From positions 124,001 through 188,000 of the forward strand of contig DGSO01000013.1 of the NCBI GenBank assembly GCA_002393945.1: a stretch of DNA of 64,000 nucleotides, given 5' to 3'. The position numbers were made by a program, and so were the translations under genes. This stretch comes from Bacteroidales bacterium UBA4360 (GTDB taxonomy: Bacteria > Bacteroidota > Bacteroidia > Bacteroidales > UBA932). Numbering within the stretch: the stretch's first letter is position 1; each line of letters begins with the position of its first letter. This document shows, piece by piece, positions 1 to 7,756 of this stretch. The notes under the pieces are model-generated. The model saw nothing but the letters and a program-made list of their open reading frames with translations. It was not told the origin of the DNA and searched no databases.

Positions 1-2
1 AT

Positions 3-794
3 ATCTTCGGGAGGTGGAATCAGGGCGAGTCTGTTTCACGGCTAATCCGCGTGCCTCCGCCTATCTGGCTCCGCTGGCCCTTCTTGCTGGGATATCTCCT
101 GCTTCTTTCCGCCATCGTCTATACGGTGATGAAACTCCGCGAGCGCAGGCTCCTTGTGAAGGAACTGGATATGCGAAACCGCCTTTTCTCCATTATATCC
201 CACGATCTCAGGGGGCCTGTTACCGGAAATTACATCTTGACACGGGAACTCTTGGAGAAGGCTGACAGCCTCTCTGGGGAGCAGTTGAAGGCAGGCCTTG
301 CTGAGTTGTCCGGGTCGGCCGAAAACGCCTCCTCCCTGCTGGAGAACCTCCTGCTGTGGTCACTCAGTCAGAGGGGCATGCTGAAGCCCGTTATGCGTGA
401 GGTGAATCTCCTGGGCCTTGCCGAGGATGCTGTGGAAAGCGTCCGTGGGCATGATGTGATCACAGTTGATATTCCCGAAAACTTGATTGTACGCACCGAC
501 CGGAACATGCTGCTTACCGTCCTTCGGAACCTTTTGGACAATGCCGTAAAGGCCTCGCAGCATTCTGACATCCCGGGGGCTCCTGTCATCCTGAGGAGCG
601 AAGCGACGAAGGATCTTCTCCATGCGCGTCGGATTGTCATCATCGACAATGGCCCCGGCCTTCGGGAAGAAGCCCCCGAGTGGGGCCATGGCCTAGGCCT
701 TGTGATTGCACGCGAACTGCTGGATAAGCTCAGCGCCGGGATGGAAATGAAAAATCGGCCCGAAGGAGGCCTTCAAATAACCATTGACCTATGA
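3..794 (+). CDS. Sensor histidine kinase, 5' end outside the window
   Basis: The C-terminal part of a membrane sensor kinase that would phosphorylate the response regulator encoded next to it. The frame is open from base 3 with no stop upstream, so the periplasmic sensor lies outside the window. The residues before base 51 end in a run (RVPPPIWLRWPF) like the junction between a Y_Y_Y beta domain and a membrane helix. Counting from the GTG at 51, a transmembrane helix covers about residues 9-27, the H-box is SHDLRGP with His51, the N-box is NLLDNAVKAS around 160-169, G1 is DNGPG at 199-203 and G2 is GHGLGL at 212-217. All kinase motifs look intact. Residues about 178-190 are encoded by a genomic repeat (584-620). 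The stop overlaps the next ATG (ATGA). Confidence 0.9.
   Translation: MFGRWNQGESVSRLIRVPPPIWLRWPFLLGYLLLLSAIVYTVMKLRERRLLVKELDMRNRLFSIISHDLRGPVTGNYILTRELLEKADSLSGEQLKAGLAELSGSAENASSLLENLLLWSLSQRGMLKPVMREVNLLGLAEDAVESVRGHDVITVDIPENLIVRTDRNMLLTVLRNLLDNAVKASQHSDIPGAPVILRSEATKDLLHARRIVIIDNGPGLREEAPEWGHGLGLVIARELLDKLSAGMEMKNRPEGGLQITIDL
584..620 (+). repeat. Dispersed short repeat, copy 1, in frame inside the histidine kinase
   Basis: TGTCATCCTGAGGAGCG followed by AAGCGACGAAGGATCTTCTC. It is a longer variant of copies 2-4. It is read in the kinase frame as VILRSEATKDLL without a stop, between the N-box and G1 of the ATPase domain. Confidence 0.75.
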
Positions 795-1444
795 TTCATG
801 TTCTTCTCGTGGAAGATTCCGCCGTTTTCGTAATGGGACTCAAGTTGGCATTGCAGTCCGATGGCGAGTTCGCATCCATTGAATCTGTTGCCACTCCCGG
901 TGCGGCCGTAGCCTTCCTCAATGCCCATCCGGAAACTGACGTTGCCATGGTGGACATCTCCCTGGAGTCCGAGACCGACGGCCTTACGCTACTGGGGATT
1001 CTTCGTGAGGCCTTTCCCGCCGTGCGGACATTGGTGCTTTCGCACTACAAGACCCCCTCATATATCCTTAAAGCCATTTCTTCCGGGGCATCAGCCTATT
1101 TGGCCAAGGATTCCGTGCCGAAGTCCATCGTGGAAGCTATTGCCGATGTCGCCGATGGCAAAAGCCTTTTCTTTGGAGAAACCATCGATGCCGACCGGAT
1201 CACCCGCATATTTGGCGGACGTGAAAATCTGCTTGCCCGTAAACCGCAGGGACTGACGCCACGCGAGTTGGAAGTGCTCCAGCTCACCACCTCCGGCTAC
1301 TCCAATTCACAGATTGCATCTGCTCTGGAAATAACCATCAACACTGTGGACAGCTACAAAGAACGCATAAAAGGGAAATTCGGCCTGGACAGCATAGTAG
1401 AGTGCGTTGCCTACGCAGTAAAGAGGGGCCTCGTGTCTGTTTAA
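791..1444 (+). CDS. LuxR/NarL-family DNA-binding response regulator
   Basis: The partner of the upstream kinase, translationally coupled to it by a four-base overlap. The N-terminal receiver domain carries the acidic pair E8/D9, the likely phosphoacceptor D55 (AMVDISLES) and the conserved lysine K106 (YLAKDS). The C-terminal HTH of the LuxR/GerE type starts at LTPRELEVLQL and includes the recognition-helix run ITINTVDSYKERI. At 217 residues it has the normal length for the family. It should bind promoters as a phosphorylated dimer. No targets can be assigned from this window, because no adjacent transporter or enzyme is obviously co-regulated. Confidence 0.92.
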   Translation: MIHVLLVEDSAVFVMGLKLALQSDGEFASIESVATPGAAVAFLNAHPETDVAMVDISLESETDGLTLLGILREAFPAVRTLVLSHYKTPSYILKAISSGASAYLAKDSVPKSIVEAIADVADGKSLFFGETIDADRITRIFGGRENLLARKPQGLTPRELEVLQLTTSGYSNSQIASALEITINTVDSYKERIKGKFGLDSIVECVAYAVKRGLVSV

Positions 1445-1696
1445 AATTGCGCGCGTGCGTCCGCGACTCAACCCGCGATTGACATTTTGTACCCCCGAAG
1501 GAAAATGACCCCTCCGGGTCAAAGGCAACATTCATCAGTGCAAACCTTTCGGCCGTCAACCAGGCGAAAACGAAGTCCAACACTGCCGCTGGTTTTGGTG
1601 GTTCTGAGTATGATTCCTATTCCCTCCATTTTTGCACTTTTACCATAAATTGCGAAATTCTTGTAGCATGAGCAGCGGTTTGGCTCAAGCTTGTGT
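1445..1696. other. Intergenic stretch without a recognised gene
   Basis: About 250 bases between the response regulator and the small-ORF promoter. The only structure seen is a small hairpin, TGACCC-CTCC-GGGTCA at 1506-1521, with no T-run after it. No reading frame here resembles a known protein. Confidence 0.5.
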
Positions 1697-1704
1697 TAGT
1701 TTTG
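1697..1704 (+). promoter_or_regulatory. Candidate -7 box for the small ORF and pgeF
   Basis: TAGTTTTG matches the Bacteroidota -7 consensus TAnnTTTG. No TTTG lies at the ideal 19-20 base spacing (the nearest, 1679-1682, is 14 bases away), so only the -7 half is supported. Confidence 0.4.
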
Positions 1705-1726
1705 CAGCAACAAAACGATTTGAACC

Positions 1727-1825
1727 ATGATTGAGATTGTCATTTCCGTTGCGCTGTATGCTGCTGCAGTTACTCTTTTGGTAAAAGGTACCATAGCTTT
1801 TTGTGATAATACAAAAAATGCGTAA
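1727..1825 (+). CDS. Possible 32-residue single-span membrane peptide
   Basis: An ATG-to-TAA frame of 33 codons begins about 22 bases after a good -7 box. The peptide starts MIEIVISVALYAAAVTLLV and continues KGTIAFCDNTKNA: a hydrophobic segment of about 18 residues followed by a short polar tail, which is how small inner-membrane proteins look. Its stop codon overlaps the ATG at 1818, one of the possible pgeF starts (ATGCGTAA), so the two could be translationally coupled. I do not recognise a family. It could also be leader sequence that is open by chance. Confidence 0.35.
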   Translation: MIEIVISVALYAAAVTLLVKGTIAFCDNTKNA

Positions 1826-2522
1826 ATTGGTACGTATGTTTGACGGGCTGCTTAAATATGACTTGGGAGCAGGTGTAGAAGCCTTTTCTACGCAGCGTGA
1901 CGCCAATCTTCCATATCCGGTGATTCAAGGCCATCAGGTGCATGACTGCAAGGTGGCCATAGTGAATCGGCCGGATATGACCCGGGAAGATCTGGAAGGC
2001 TTCGATGCCTTTGTGACTAACCTTCCGGGAGTAGCCGTAGGCGTACGCACTGCAGACTGTATCCCCGTACTGCTTTACGACCCCGTCAAGCGCGTTGTGG
2101 CCGCCGTCCATGCCGGTTGGAAGGGCACGGTGCTGCACATAAGCCAGAAGGCTATCGGCCTTATGAGTCAACGCTTTGGATGTAATCCTGCCGATATGCG
2201 AGCCGCTCTGGGACCCGGTATCGGCCCAGAGAGTTTCCAGGTGGGGGAAGAGGTGGCCGAACATTTCAAGAATGCCGTTTTCCCCATCGGTGAAATCTGG
2301 AGTTTTCATGGGGCGGGGGACGGGACGCCTATGTCCGGCGGGCACCATATCGACCTCTGGAAAGCCAATCAGTGGCTGCTGGAACAGGCCGGGATCCTCA
2401 AAGAGAACATTCAGGTTGTCGGCATAGACACATTCACCACTGGCGAATTCTTTTCCGCCAGGCGTGAGGGCGTCCAGTGCGGAAGGATTATCAATGCAAT
2501 CAAACTGATTCCGCAATGGTAG
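1818..2522 (+). CDS. pgeF: Peptidoglycan editing factor / purine nucleoside phosphorylase, YfiH (laccase-domain) family
   Basis: A cytoplasmic protein of the YfiH family. Members have been described as multi-copper-like purine nucleoside phosphorylases/deaminases and as factors that prevent misincorporated amino acids in peptidoglycan. Family marks are GVRTADCIPVLLYD, the zinc-site run VHAGWKGT, the GPGIGPESFQVG segment and the C-terminal FFSARREG. Three starts are possible: GTG 1803, ATG 1818 and ATG 1836 (MFDGLLKYDL). Family length fits 1818 or 1836; I used 1818 because it overlaps the preceding small ORF. The next gene overlaps the stop codon. Confidence 0.88.
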   Translation: MRKLVRMFDGLLKYDLGAGVEAFSTQRDANLPYPVIQGHQVHDCKVAIVNRPDMTREDLEGFDAFVTNLPGVAVGVRTADCIPVLLYDPVKRVVAAVHAGWKGTVLHISQKAIGLMSQRFGCNPADMRAALGPGIGPESFQVGEEVAEHFKNAVFPIGEIWSFHGAGDGTPMSGGHHIDLWKANQWLLEQAGILKENIQVVGIDTFTTGEFFSARREGVQCGRIINAIKLIPQW

Positions 2523-2851
2523 TTGAGCCTTTCCTGGATTTTTCGCGTAGGGGACAGCTTCGGGAGTGGCTGGAGGCAAATCATGCATCGGCAAGCCATG
2601 CGTGGGTGGTTTGCAGTCGCAGTAAAACGCCTGGGCCTGATTCCATTCCATATCTGGAAATTGTTGAGGAATGCCTGTGCTTTGGCTGGATTGACTCTAC
2701 ACTGAAGAAAATGCCGGACGGGCGCCTTGCGCAGAGGATTTCTCCTCGCCGAAAAGGCAGTCACTGGACCCAGCTCAACCGTGCGCGTTGCGCGGAACTT
2801 GAGCAGCAGGGGCTTATGACAGAAGCGGGGAGGGAAGCGCAGTTGAAATGA
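2516..2851 (+). CDS. Short YdeI/OmpD-associated family protein
   Basis: The 111-residue product begins MVVEPFLDFSRR, at an ATG that overlaps the end of pgeF, which implies coupled translation. The segment WVVCSRSKTPG...YLEIVEECLCFGWIDS followed by RRKGSHWTQLNRARCAELEQ is characteristic of YdeI-like proteins, whose biochemical function is not settled. Family members are commonly about 190 residues. This one stops shortly after MTEAGREAQLK, so the C-terminal half is absent. Either it is a natural short form or it was truncated by a stop. No recognisable remainder follows before the convergent gene at 2874. Confidence 0.7.
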   Translation: MVVEPFLDFSRRGQLREWLEANHASASHAWVVCSRSKTPGPDSIPYLEIVEECLCFGWIDSTLKKMPDGRLAQRISPRRKGSHWTQLNRARCAELEQQGLMTEAGREAQLK

Positions 2852-2873
2852 CTATTATTACTGCTCTTCACGA

Positions 2874-3452
2874 TTACCACGCTTTTGCCAGTTCAAGGCC
2901 CTCCTCTATCGTGGAATTGATTTCCAGATTCAGTTCTTCCTCTGACATGTAATCGGTGTTGTGCACATCCAGAACGGTCATTTCTCCCAGATTCCACAGC
3001 GCGCCAAGGGCTCTCAGGTAAGGAGAACCTTGATCCAGAAAGCTTCCTGTAGGGATATCCATTCCACGCGTGGTGATATAGAGAACCTTGGGGGCCTTGC
3101 AGAGACCTACGCAGGTTTTGCCGTTATCCGTAAATGTAATGTCGAAGAGCGAAACCTGCTCGAAAAAGCACTTTAGAACCGCCGGAAAACTCATGTCCCA
3201 GAAAGGTGCTGCAATGAGAATCCGGTCGGCCTTGGCAATGGCCGATGCTGCCTCGCGGGCCCATGCCGGGATTTCGCCAAGACCACGCTCCTTAAAAAGA
3301 CCGGGATTGAGCGGGACGATATCCATTTCAGGCAGGTCATATCGGGTGACTTTGTACCGTTTAGACAGAGCATCGATAATCGGCTCAGCAATTCTGAGTG
3401 TACGGGAATCTGACTGACGCACACATGCATCGATGATAACGAGAGATTTCAT
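2874..3452 (-). CDS. Flavodoxin-fold NAD(P)H-dependent oxidoreductase, azoreductase-like
   Basis: A 192-residue cytoplasmic FMN enzyme that should transfer electrons from NAD(P)H to quinone- or azo-type acceptors. The N-terminal MKSLVIIDACVRQSDSRT is the flavodoxin-like strand and phosphate-binding loop. APFWDMSFPAVLKCFFEQV matches the conserved flavin-contacting region of AzoR-type proteins, and YITTRGM the third flavin loop. It is transcribed alone, convergent with the YdeI-like gene. A TATCTTTG box lies about 26 bases upstream. The exact substrate cannot be told from sequence. Confidence 0.8.
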   Translation of the reverse strand: MKSLVIIDACVRQSDSRTLRIAEPIIDALSKRYKVTRYDLPEMDIVPLNPGLFKERGLGEIPAWAREAASAIAKADRILIAAPFWDMSFPAVLKCFFEQVSLFDITFTDNGKTCVGLCKAPKVLYITTRGMDIPTGSFLDQGSPYLRALGALWNLGEMTVLDVHNTDYMSEEELNLEINSTIEEGLELAKAW

Positions 3453-3477
3453 ACGTAATCCGTAACTAAAACGTCCT

Positions 3478-3485
3478 CAAAGATA
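3478..3485 (-). promoter_or_regulatory. Candidate -7 box for the azoreductase-like gene
   Basis: On the minus strand TATCTTTG matches TAnnTTTG, about 26 bases before the start codon. No convincing -33 TTTG is present. Confidence 0.45.
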
Positions 3486-3503
3486 CATATTTTCTTAAAC
3501 TTT

Positions 3504-3526
3504 GCGCCCGGTGAAGGTGATGAGGC
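3504..3526 (+). repeat. First copy of a 23-base direct repeat (tail of a small-protein family)
   Basis: These 23 bases recur exactly at 3862-3884, and both copies are followed after nine variable bases by CGTTGTGA. In frame both read RPVKVMR, five residues and a stop (LDYAL here). In this copy a stop codon lies three codons upstream, so only about 14 codons remain: a remnant, not a gene. Confidence 0.65.
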
Positions 3527-3700
3527 TGGATTATGCGTTGTGAGGGATTGGCCATGAGTGGTACTGTGATGGCGGTCTTGAATCTTCCTTGCCGAAATAT
3601 TTGGAAATCTGAAAAAAAATATCAATATTTGCAAAAGCGATTCTACGGATTCGCTGAACACTGGGTTGGCAGGTTTCTGTCAACCTTCAGTTTTATATAA

Positions 3701-3901
3701 TTGGCGTACACTTTCTCCATCAAAAATACATACGCTGGATATGGTTGCTCCTTCCAGGAGTTTACTCTGTATTTTACGTATCACGGCCGCGTAATGGAGG
3801 AATGCGGCTTCAGCGACACCAGTGAGGTGAACTGGCTATGCAATCTATACAGGGGCGATGAGCGCCCGGTGAAGGTGATGAGGCGTAATCACTCGTTGTG
3901 A
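3701..3901 (+). pseudogene. Remnant of a small Bacteroidales protein
   Basis: An open frame of 66 codons directly follows a TAA and has only a TTG as possible start. The product ends GDERPVKVMRRNHSL and shares its last codons with the fragment at 3505-3543. The protein-like character (FTLYFTYHGRVMEECGF) and the duplicated end suggest a family member that lost its N-terminus. I do not recognise the family. It could still be a real short gene using TTG. Confidence 0.35.
3862..3884 (+). repeat. Second copy of the 23-base direct repeat
   Basis: Identical to 3504-3526; here it encodes the last codons (RPVKVMR...NHSL) of the 3701-3901 fragment. Confidence 0.65.
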
Positions 3902-4016
3902 TAGTCGATCTTTGACGAGACTTAAATTGGTGGATGTTTAGTTGAAGACGAAAATAGGAAGAAAACCTAAAAACAAGTAAGCAACGAACATACTCGACAA
4001 TCTGAATAAAAATTCT

Positions 4017-4024
4017 TAAATTTG
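4017..4024 (+). promoter_or_regulatory. Candidate -7 box for the defence operon
   Basis: TAAATTTG matches TAnnTTTG. A second match, TAGCTTTG, lies at 4072-4079 inside a hairpin. Neither has a TTTG at 19-20 bases. If 4017 is used, the operon mRNA would have a leader of about 290 bases. Confidence 0.35.
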
Positions 4025-4032
4025 CCAATGCA

Positions 4033-4098
4033 TTCCCGAAGGGAAACGCAACTTTAAATACCGAAAGCGTTTAGCTTTGATTCCGACCAAGTCGAATC
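4033..4098 (+). other. Cluster of three short hairpins in the defence-operon leader
   Basis: TTCCC-GAA-GGGAA (4033-4045), AAAGC-GTTTA-GCTTT (4064-4078), and a stem formed by GATT/AATC plus CGAC/GTCG around CAA with one bulged base (4079-4098). Three adjacent small stem-loops in 66 bases suggest structured RNA or a repeat. Confidence 0.5.
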
Positions 4099-4174
4099 GC
4101 CAATTCAAAGGGTACCGGAGTTCAAGTGAGACGCTTGCGCTGGCTATATTATGGGCCTCGGCTCACACTATAGC

Positions 4175-4262
4175 AGTGCGAGCCGTTATTACTTTAACTT
4201 GTTCGTACCCGGGGCTTTGGCGAGCCTGACTTGGAGATCAAGACCTAAAGGAGGCTCGCACT
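4175..4262 (+). repeat. Inverted repeat (10-base arms) ahead of the helicase gene
   Basis: AGTGCGAGCC at 4175-4184 is exactly complementary to GGCTCGCACT at 4253-4262, enclosing 68 bases. The interval is also open in the helicase frame, which is why the upstream ATG at 4151 gives an apparent N-terminal extension of 57 residues. Confidence 0.6.
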
Positions 4263-4321
4263 TTCGCGTAGTATGGGTATTACCCCGCCAACGAGCCAGG
4301 CGGAACGGGAGCAAACAGTCC

Positions 4322-7300
4322 GTGATAGAAGTCGGCAGCATTGTCAAAAACCTGATACCTGGCGAGTCGGTTGTGATTACCAAAATCCAGCAGCTCGGTT
4401 CCAGCATTTCTCTATCATATACCGGAGTCAACACCAAGAAATCCAGTTCCAAGGTCATCAAGACTGCCCAGCTGGACAAGCTGGAGATTCTCACCGAAGA
4501 AGGTAAATTCAATTTCAAGGGAGACCCGGAAAAATTCGTCCTGTTTGCCGAAGCGGAGCGCATCAACTCCGCCTATCAGTTCGACCCGCTCTTCGCCATT
4601 AACTGCAGTGTCGTAGATCCTCTGCCCCATCAGGTGGAAGCCGTCTATAAATACCTGCTTCCGCAGCCTTCAATTCGCTTCCTGCTGGCCGATGACACCG
4701 GCGCAGGTAAGACCATCATGACGGGCCTCCTACTCAAGGAACTCCTTATGCGCAAGCGAGTGGAGCGAGTGCTAATAGTTACACCCGGCGGCCTCACCAA
4801 ACAATGGCAGGAAGACGAAATGGGTGTCAAGTTCAACATCCCTTTCGTCCTGGCCAACCGTGCAGCATTCAATTCTGAGCCGACCATCTTCCAGGACCAC
4901 GACAGAATTGTGGCCTCCATCGACTTCATCTGCAAAGAGGATGTAATGAAAGTCCTGGCTTCCACCAGCTGGGATATAATCATCTTCGATGAGGCCCACA
5001 AACTCTCCGCCTACGAATACGGCACCAAACGCTATCTGTCACACCGCTATGAGGCTGCTCTAACGCTATCCAAGCAGTGCGAACATATCCTCTTGTTGAC
5101 AGCAACACCTCACCGTGGCCGTGCCGACACCTTCAAATGCCTAATGCAACTGTTGGACGAAGACATCTTTGCCACACCGGACCTTGCTGCATCCCGCATC
5201 CAGGAAATTGGGCAGAGCGGCATCAACAAATACTTCATCCGCCGTCTGAAGGAAGATATGAAAGACTGGCAAGGTCGTCCGCTCTACAAAGAACGATACA
5301 CCAAAACCGTTGCCTACCAGCTTACCTCGGAAGAGAAAAAACTCTACGATGCAGTAACGGAATACCTCACCGTCCGCAAGGCAGAGGCGTCTGAGAGCAA
5401 GAACATACACGTATCCCTGGCCCTGCAGGTGATGCAGCGCCGCCTTGTGAGTTCCATCTACGCCATCCGTAATACCCTCCTCAAGAGATATACAGCCCTG
5501 CAGGGACTGGCCGACCTCGTAGCGCAGAATCCCAACATCTGGAAACAGCGCCAGAAGTTGGAAGACTTTGACCTGGACAGCATGGACGACTATGATGAGT
5601 TGGAAGACGATGAGCGCGATGCCCTGGACAATATCATGGCCGACCCGAAGAAACTCAAACTCTTCACGACAGCCAAAACCGCTGTTGAAATCCAGCAGGA
5701 AGCCAAGCAGGTGAAGGCCTTATACAACATGGCCGACACCCTTTATATCCAGAACCAGGAAGAGAAGAAATTCCAGGAACTCAAACAGCTCCTCAACTCC
5801 GAAGGTGTCATCAACGGCGAGAAACTGGTCATCTTCACCGAGCACAAAGACACGCTCATCTACCTGACAGAGCGCCTCAGCAACAGCGGCTACAAAGTGG
5901 CTACCATCCACGGCGGAAAGAATGTAGATGAGCGCCGTGAGGCCCAGAATGCCTTTATGCGGGATGAGGCCCAGATCCTGATTGCCACGGATGCGGCAGG
6001 AGAAGGCATCAACCTACAGTTCTGCCGCTTGCTTATCAACTGGGACATTCCCTGGAATCCCAACCGTCTGGAGCAGCGCATGGGACGAATTCACCGCTAC
6101 GGCCAACAAAGCGACGTGATGGTCTTCAATATGGTTGCCGGCAACACCCGGGAAGGTAAGGTCCTTTCCAAGCTGCTGGAAAAGATGGATGTCATCCGCG
6201 AGAGCCTGGGTGACGACCGCGTGTATGACGTGATTCAAGATGTCCTGAAAGATGTATCCCTGGACGACATCATCTCATCCGTCTTTGACGGACGAGCCTC
6301 AGAACTGGACAGGTTCATCAGCCAGGATGATGACACAATGCGCAATCTCTTCCGAGAGAAAATCAAGGACCAGAAGAATGCCATTGCCCACAGCATCGTG
6401 GACTTCGCTGATGCACACCGCTTGAAAGAAGACTCCGACGAAAAGCGCCTCCAGCCCATCTACGTCCGGATGTTCTTCGAACGGGCATTCAAGCATCTTG
6501 GCGGCAAATACAAGGAGCTTGGTGACGGCATCTTCCAGATGACTACTGTTCCGGAAATCATCGCCAAAAAGCTGAAAGAGCGCTACAAGATCAACGTCAG
6601 CAACGTCTCCCAGCTTCTTCTATGCTTTGACAAGCACAAATTCCTGGACTACCAAAACGCCAACGCCCTCTCAGGCAAAGCCCACTACATCAACCCGGGT
6701 AATCCGCTCTTCGATGCCCTTGTTGATGTAGTCCGGGAATCCTTCCGCGAAGAAATGTTGAAGGGGACGGTGTTGGTTTCCCCGGAAGACAGCGAAAGCT
6801 ACCTGGCCTTCTACATCAAGAACCAGATTACCGACAACAGTCCCTCAAAAGCGGAGGATAATGTTGCCAATGAACTCCTGTCACTGGTCTATCAAACCTC
6901 CGACGGAGAATTCCATATCACATCTCCCGCCAAGTTCCTGGACCTTGTGCCGCCCAGCCAGTTTGCCAAAGATGTGGAGACCCCGGCTGTTCAGGATGAG
7001 GAGCAAGTTATCCAATGGGCCTTTGAACACATTACAGAGCCGCTTCTGGAGGAAACGGAGACGCGTGTGCAGGATGATAATAACAGACGCCGGGAGTACC
7101 TGGAGACCGCTTTTGAGCAAGTCATTCTGGACCTGAGCCTGCAAATCAACGAGCTACAGGGCAAGGCTTTCCTGTCAGATAGCGAGAAAGTTCAGAATCA
7201 GCTGGCCAACAAGACCAACCGGATGGAAGAGCTGAAGCTCCGCAAGGTTGCCCGCCTCAACGAATTGGACCAGATGGTGGAGCTATCTCCCAAGAAGCCG

Positions 7301-7741
7301 GAAGTGCTGGGTTGTGCCTATGTGGTCCCGCTCAGTCAGATGGAATACGAGAAGCATTTCGGTATGCACCGGGACGATGAAGTGGAGGCCATAGCTATGA
7401 AGGTGGCGATGGATTACGAGCGTGAGTGTGGCGGTTTCCCTGTGGATGTCTCCAAGGAAAATGTGGGCTATGACATTCGTACTACCGATAAGGAGGGTAA
7501 TAAGCGCTATGTTGAAGTGAAGGGCCGTGCCGGTACGGATGGCGTGATGCTGTCGGAGAATGAGGTGAACCGGCTGGAACAGTTGGGCGAGAAAGCCTGG
7601 CTGTACATTGTGACCAATTGCAAGACAAAGCCGGAACTCCATACGTTCTGGAATCCGATTGCACGGATGAATTTCCAGAAACTCATCAAGGGTGTGCAGT
7701 TTTATCTGCCTGAGGAGGAGTGGAAGGCTAAAGTGAAATAA
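4322..7741 (+). CDS. SNF2-type helicase with C-terminal DUF3883 (defence operon gene 1)
   Basis: A superfamily 2 DNA translocase of about 1139 residues, expected to act on DNA in phage defence. Numbering from GTG 4322, Walker A is DDTGAGKTIM near 124-133, the Walker B box is DEAH near 223, and motif VI is RIHRYGQ near 589. The C-terminal domain at about 1020-1110 (GYDIRTTD...YVEVKGRAG...WLYIVTNC) is DUF3883, a predicted nuclease-like module. The frame is open back to ATG 4151, but those 57 codons are Arg-rich, overlap the inverted repeat and do not resemble the family. GTG 4322 starts at the conserved VIEVGSIVKNL. The next gene begins 15 bases downstream. Codon use here is GC-balanced (about 50% in a sampled line). 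Confidence 0.88.
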   Translation: MIEVGSIVKNLIPGESVVITKIQQLGSSISLSYTGVNTKKSSSKVIKTAQLDKLEILTEEGKFNFKGDPEKFVLFAEAERINSAYQFDPLFAINCSVVDPLPHQVEAVYKYLLPQPSIRFLLADDTGAGKTIMTGLLLKELLMRKRVERVLIVTPGGLTKQWQEDEMGVKFNIPFVLANRAAFNSEPTIFQDHDRIVASIDFICKEDVMKVLASTSWDIIIFDEAHKLSAYEYGTKRYLSHRYEAALTLSKQCEHILLLTATPHRGRADTFKCLMQLLDEDIFATPDLAASRIQEIGQSGINKYFIRRLKEDMKDWQGRPLYKERYTKTVAYQLTSEEKKLYDAVTEYLTVRKAEASESKNIHVSLALQVMQRRLVSSIYAIRNTLLKRYTALQGLADLVAQNPNIWKQRQKLEDFDLDSMDDYDELEDDERDALDNIMADPKKLKLFTTAKTAVEIQQEAKQVKALYNMADTLYIQNQEEKKFQELKQLLNSEGVINGEKLVIFTEHKDTLIYLTERLSNSGYKVATIHGGKNVDERREAQNAFMRDEAQILIATDAAGEGINLQFCRLLINWDIPWNPNRLEQRMGRIHRYGQQSDVMVFNMVAGNTREGKVLSKLLEKMDVIRESLGDDRVYDVIQDVLKDVSLDDIISSVFDGRASELDRFISQDDDTMRNLFREKIKDQKNAIAHSIVDFADAHRLKEDSDEKRLQPIYVRMFFERAFKHLGGKYKELGDGIFQMTTVPEIIAKKLKERYKINVSNVSQLLLCFDKHKFLDYQNANALSGKAHYINPGNPLFDALVDVVRESFREEMLKGTVLVSPEDSESYLAFYIKNQITDNSPSKAEDNVANELLSLVYQTSDGEFHITSPAKFLDLVPPSQFAKDVETPAVQDEEQVIQWAFEHITEPLLEETETRVQDDNNRRREYLETAFEQVILDLSLQINELQGKAFLSDSEKVQNQLANKTNRMEELKLRKVARLNELDQMVELSPKKPEVLGCAYVVPLSQMEYEKHFGMHRDDEVEAIAMKVAMDYERECGGFPVDVSKENVGYDIRTTDKEGNKRYVEVKGRAGTDGVMLSENEVNRLEQLGEKAWLYIVTNCKTKPELHTFWNPIARMNFQKLIKGVQFYLPEEEWKAKVK

Positions 7742-7756
7742 GAAAGAGTAAACTAT

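Larger units (their letters stand above)
3453..4321. other. Non-coding/degenerate stretch before the defence operon
   Basis: About 870 bases without a convincing intact gene. It holds a duplicated small-protein tail (3504-3543 and 3862-3901), candidate -7 boxes at 4017 and 4072, a chain of small hairpins at 4033-4098 and a 10-base inverted repeat at 4175-4184/4253-4262. Base composition is patchy. The stretch reads like decayed or repeat-derived sequence at the border of an accessory region. Confidence 0.6.

Noticed and set aside
1338..1583. Minus-strand frame of 81 codons after the response regulator
   Set aside because: Overlaps the 3' end of the response regulator and has no start signals or family resemblance.
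4151..4321. N-terminal extension of the helicase from ATG 4151
   Set aside because: Arg-rich, lies across an inverted repeat, and the conserved helicase N-terminus begins at GTG 4322. Kept as an open question in the findings.
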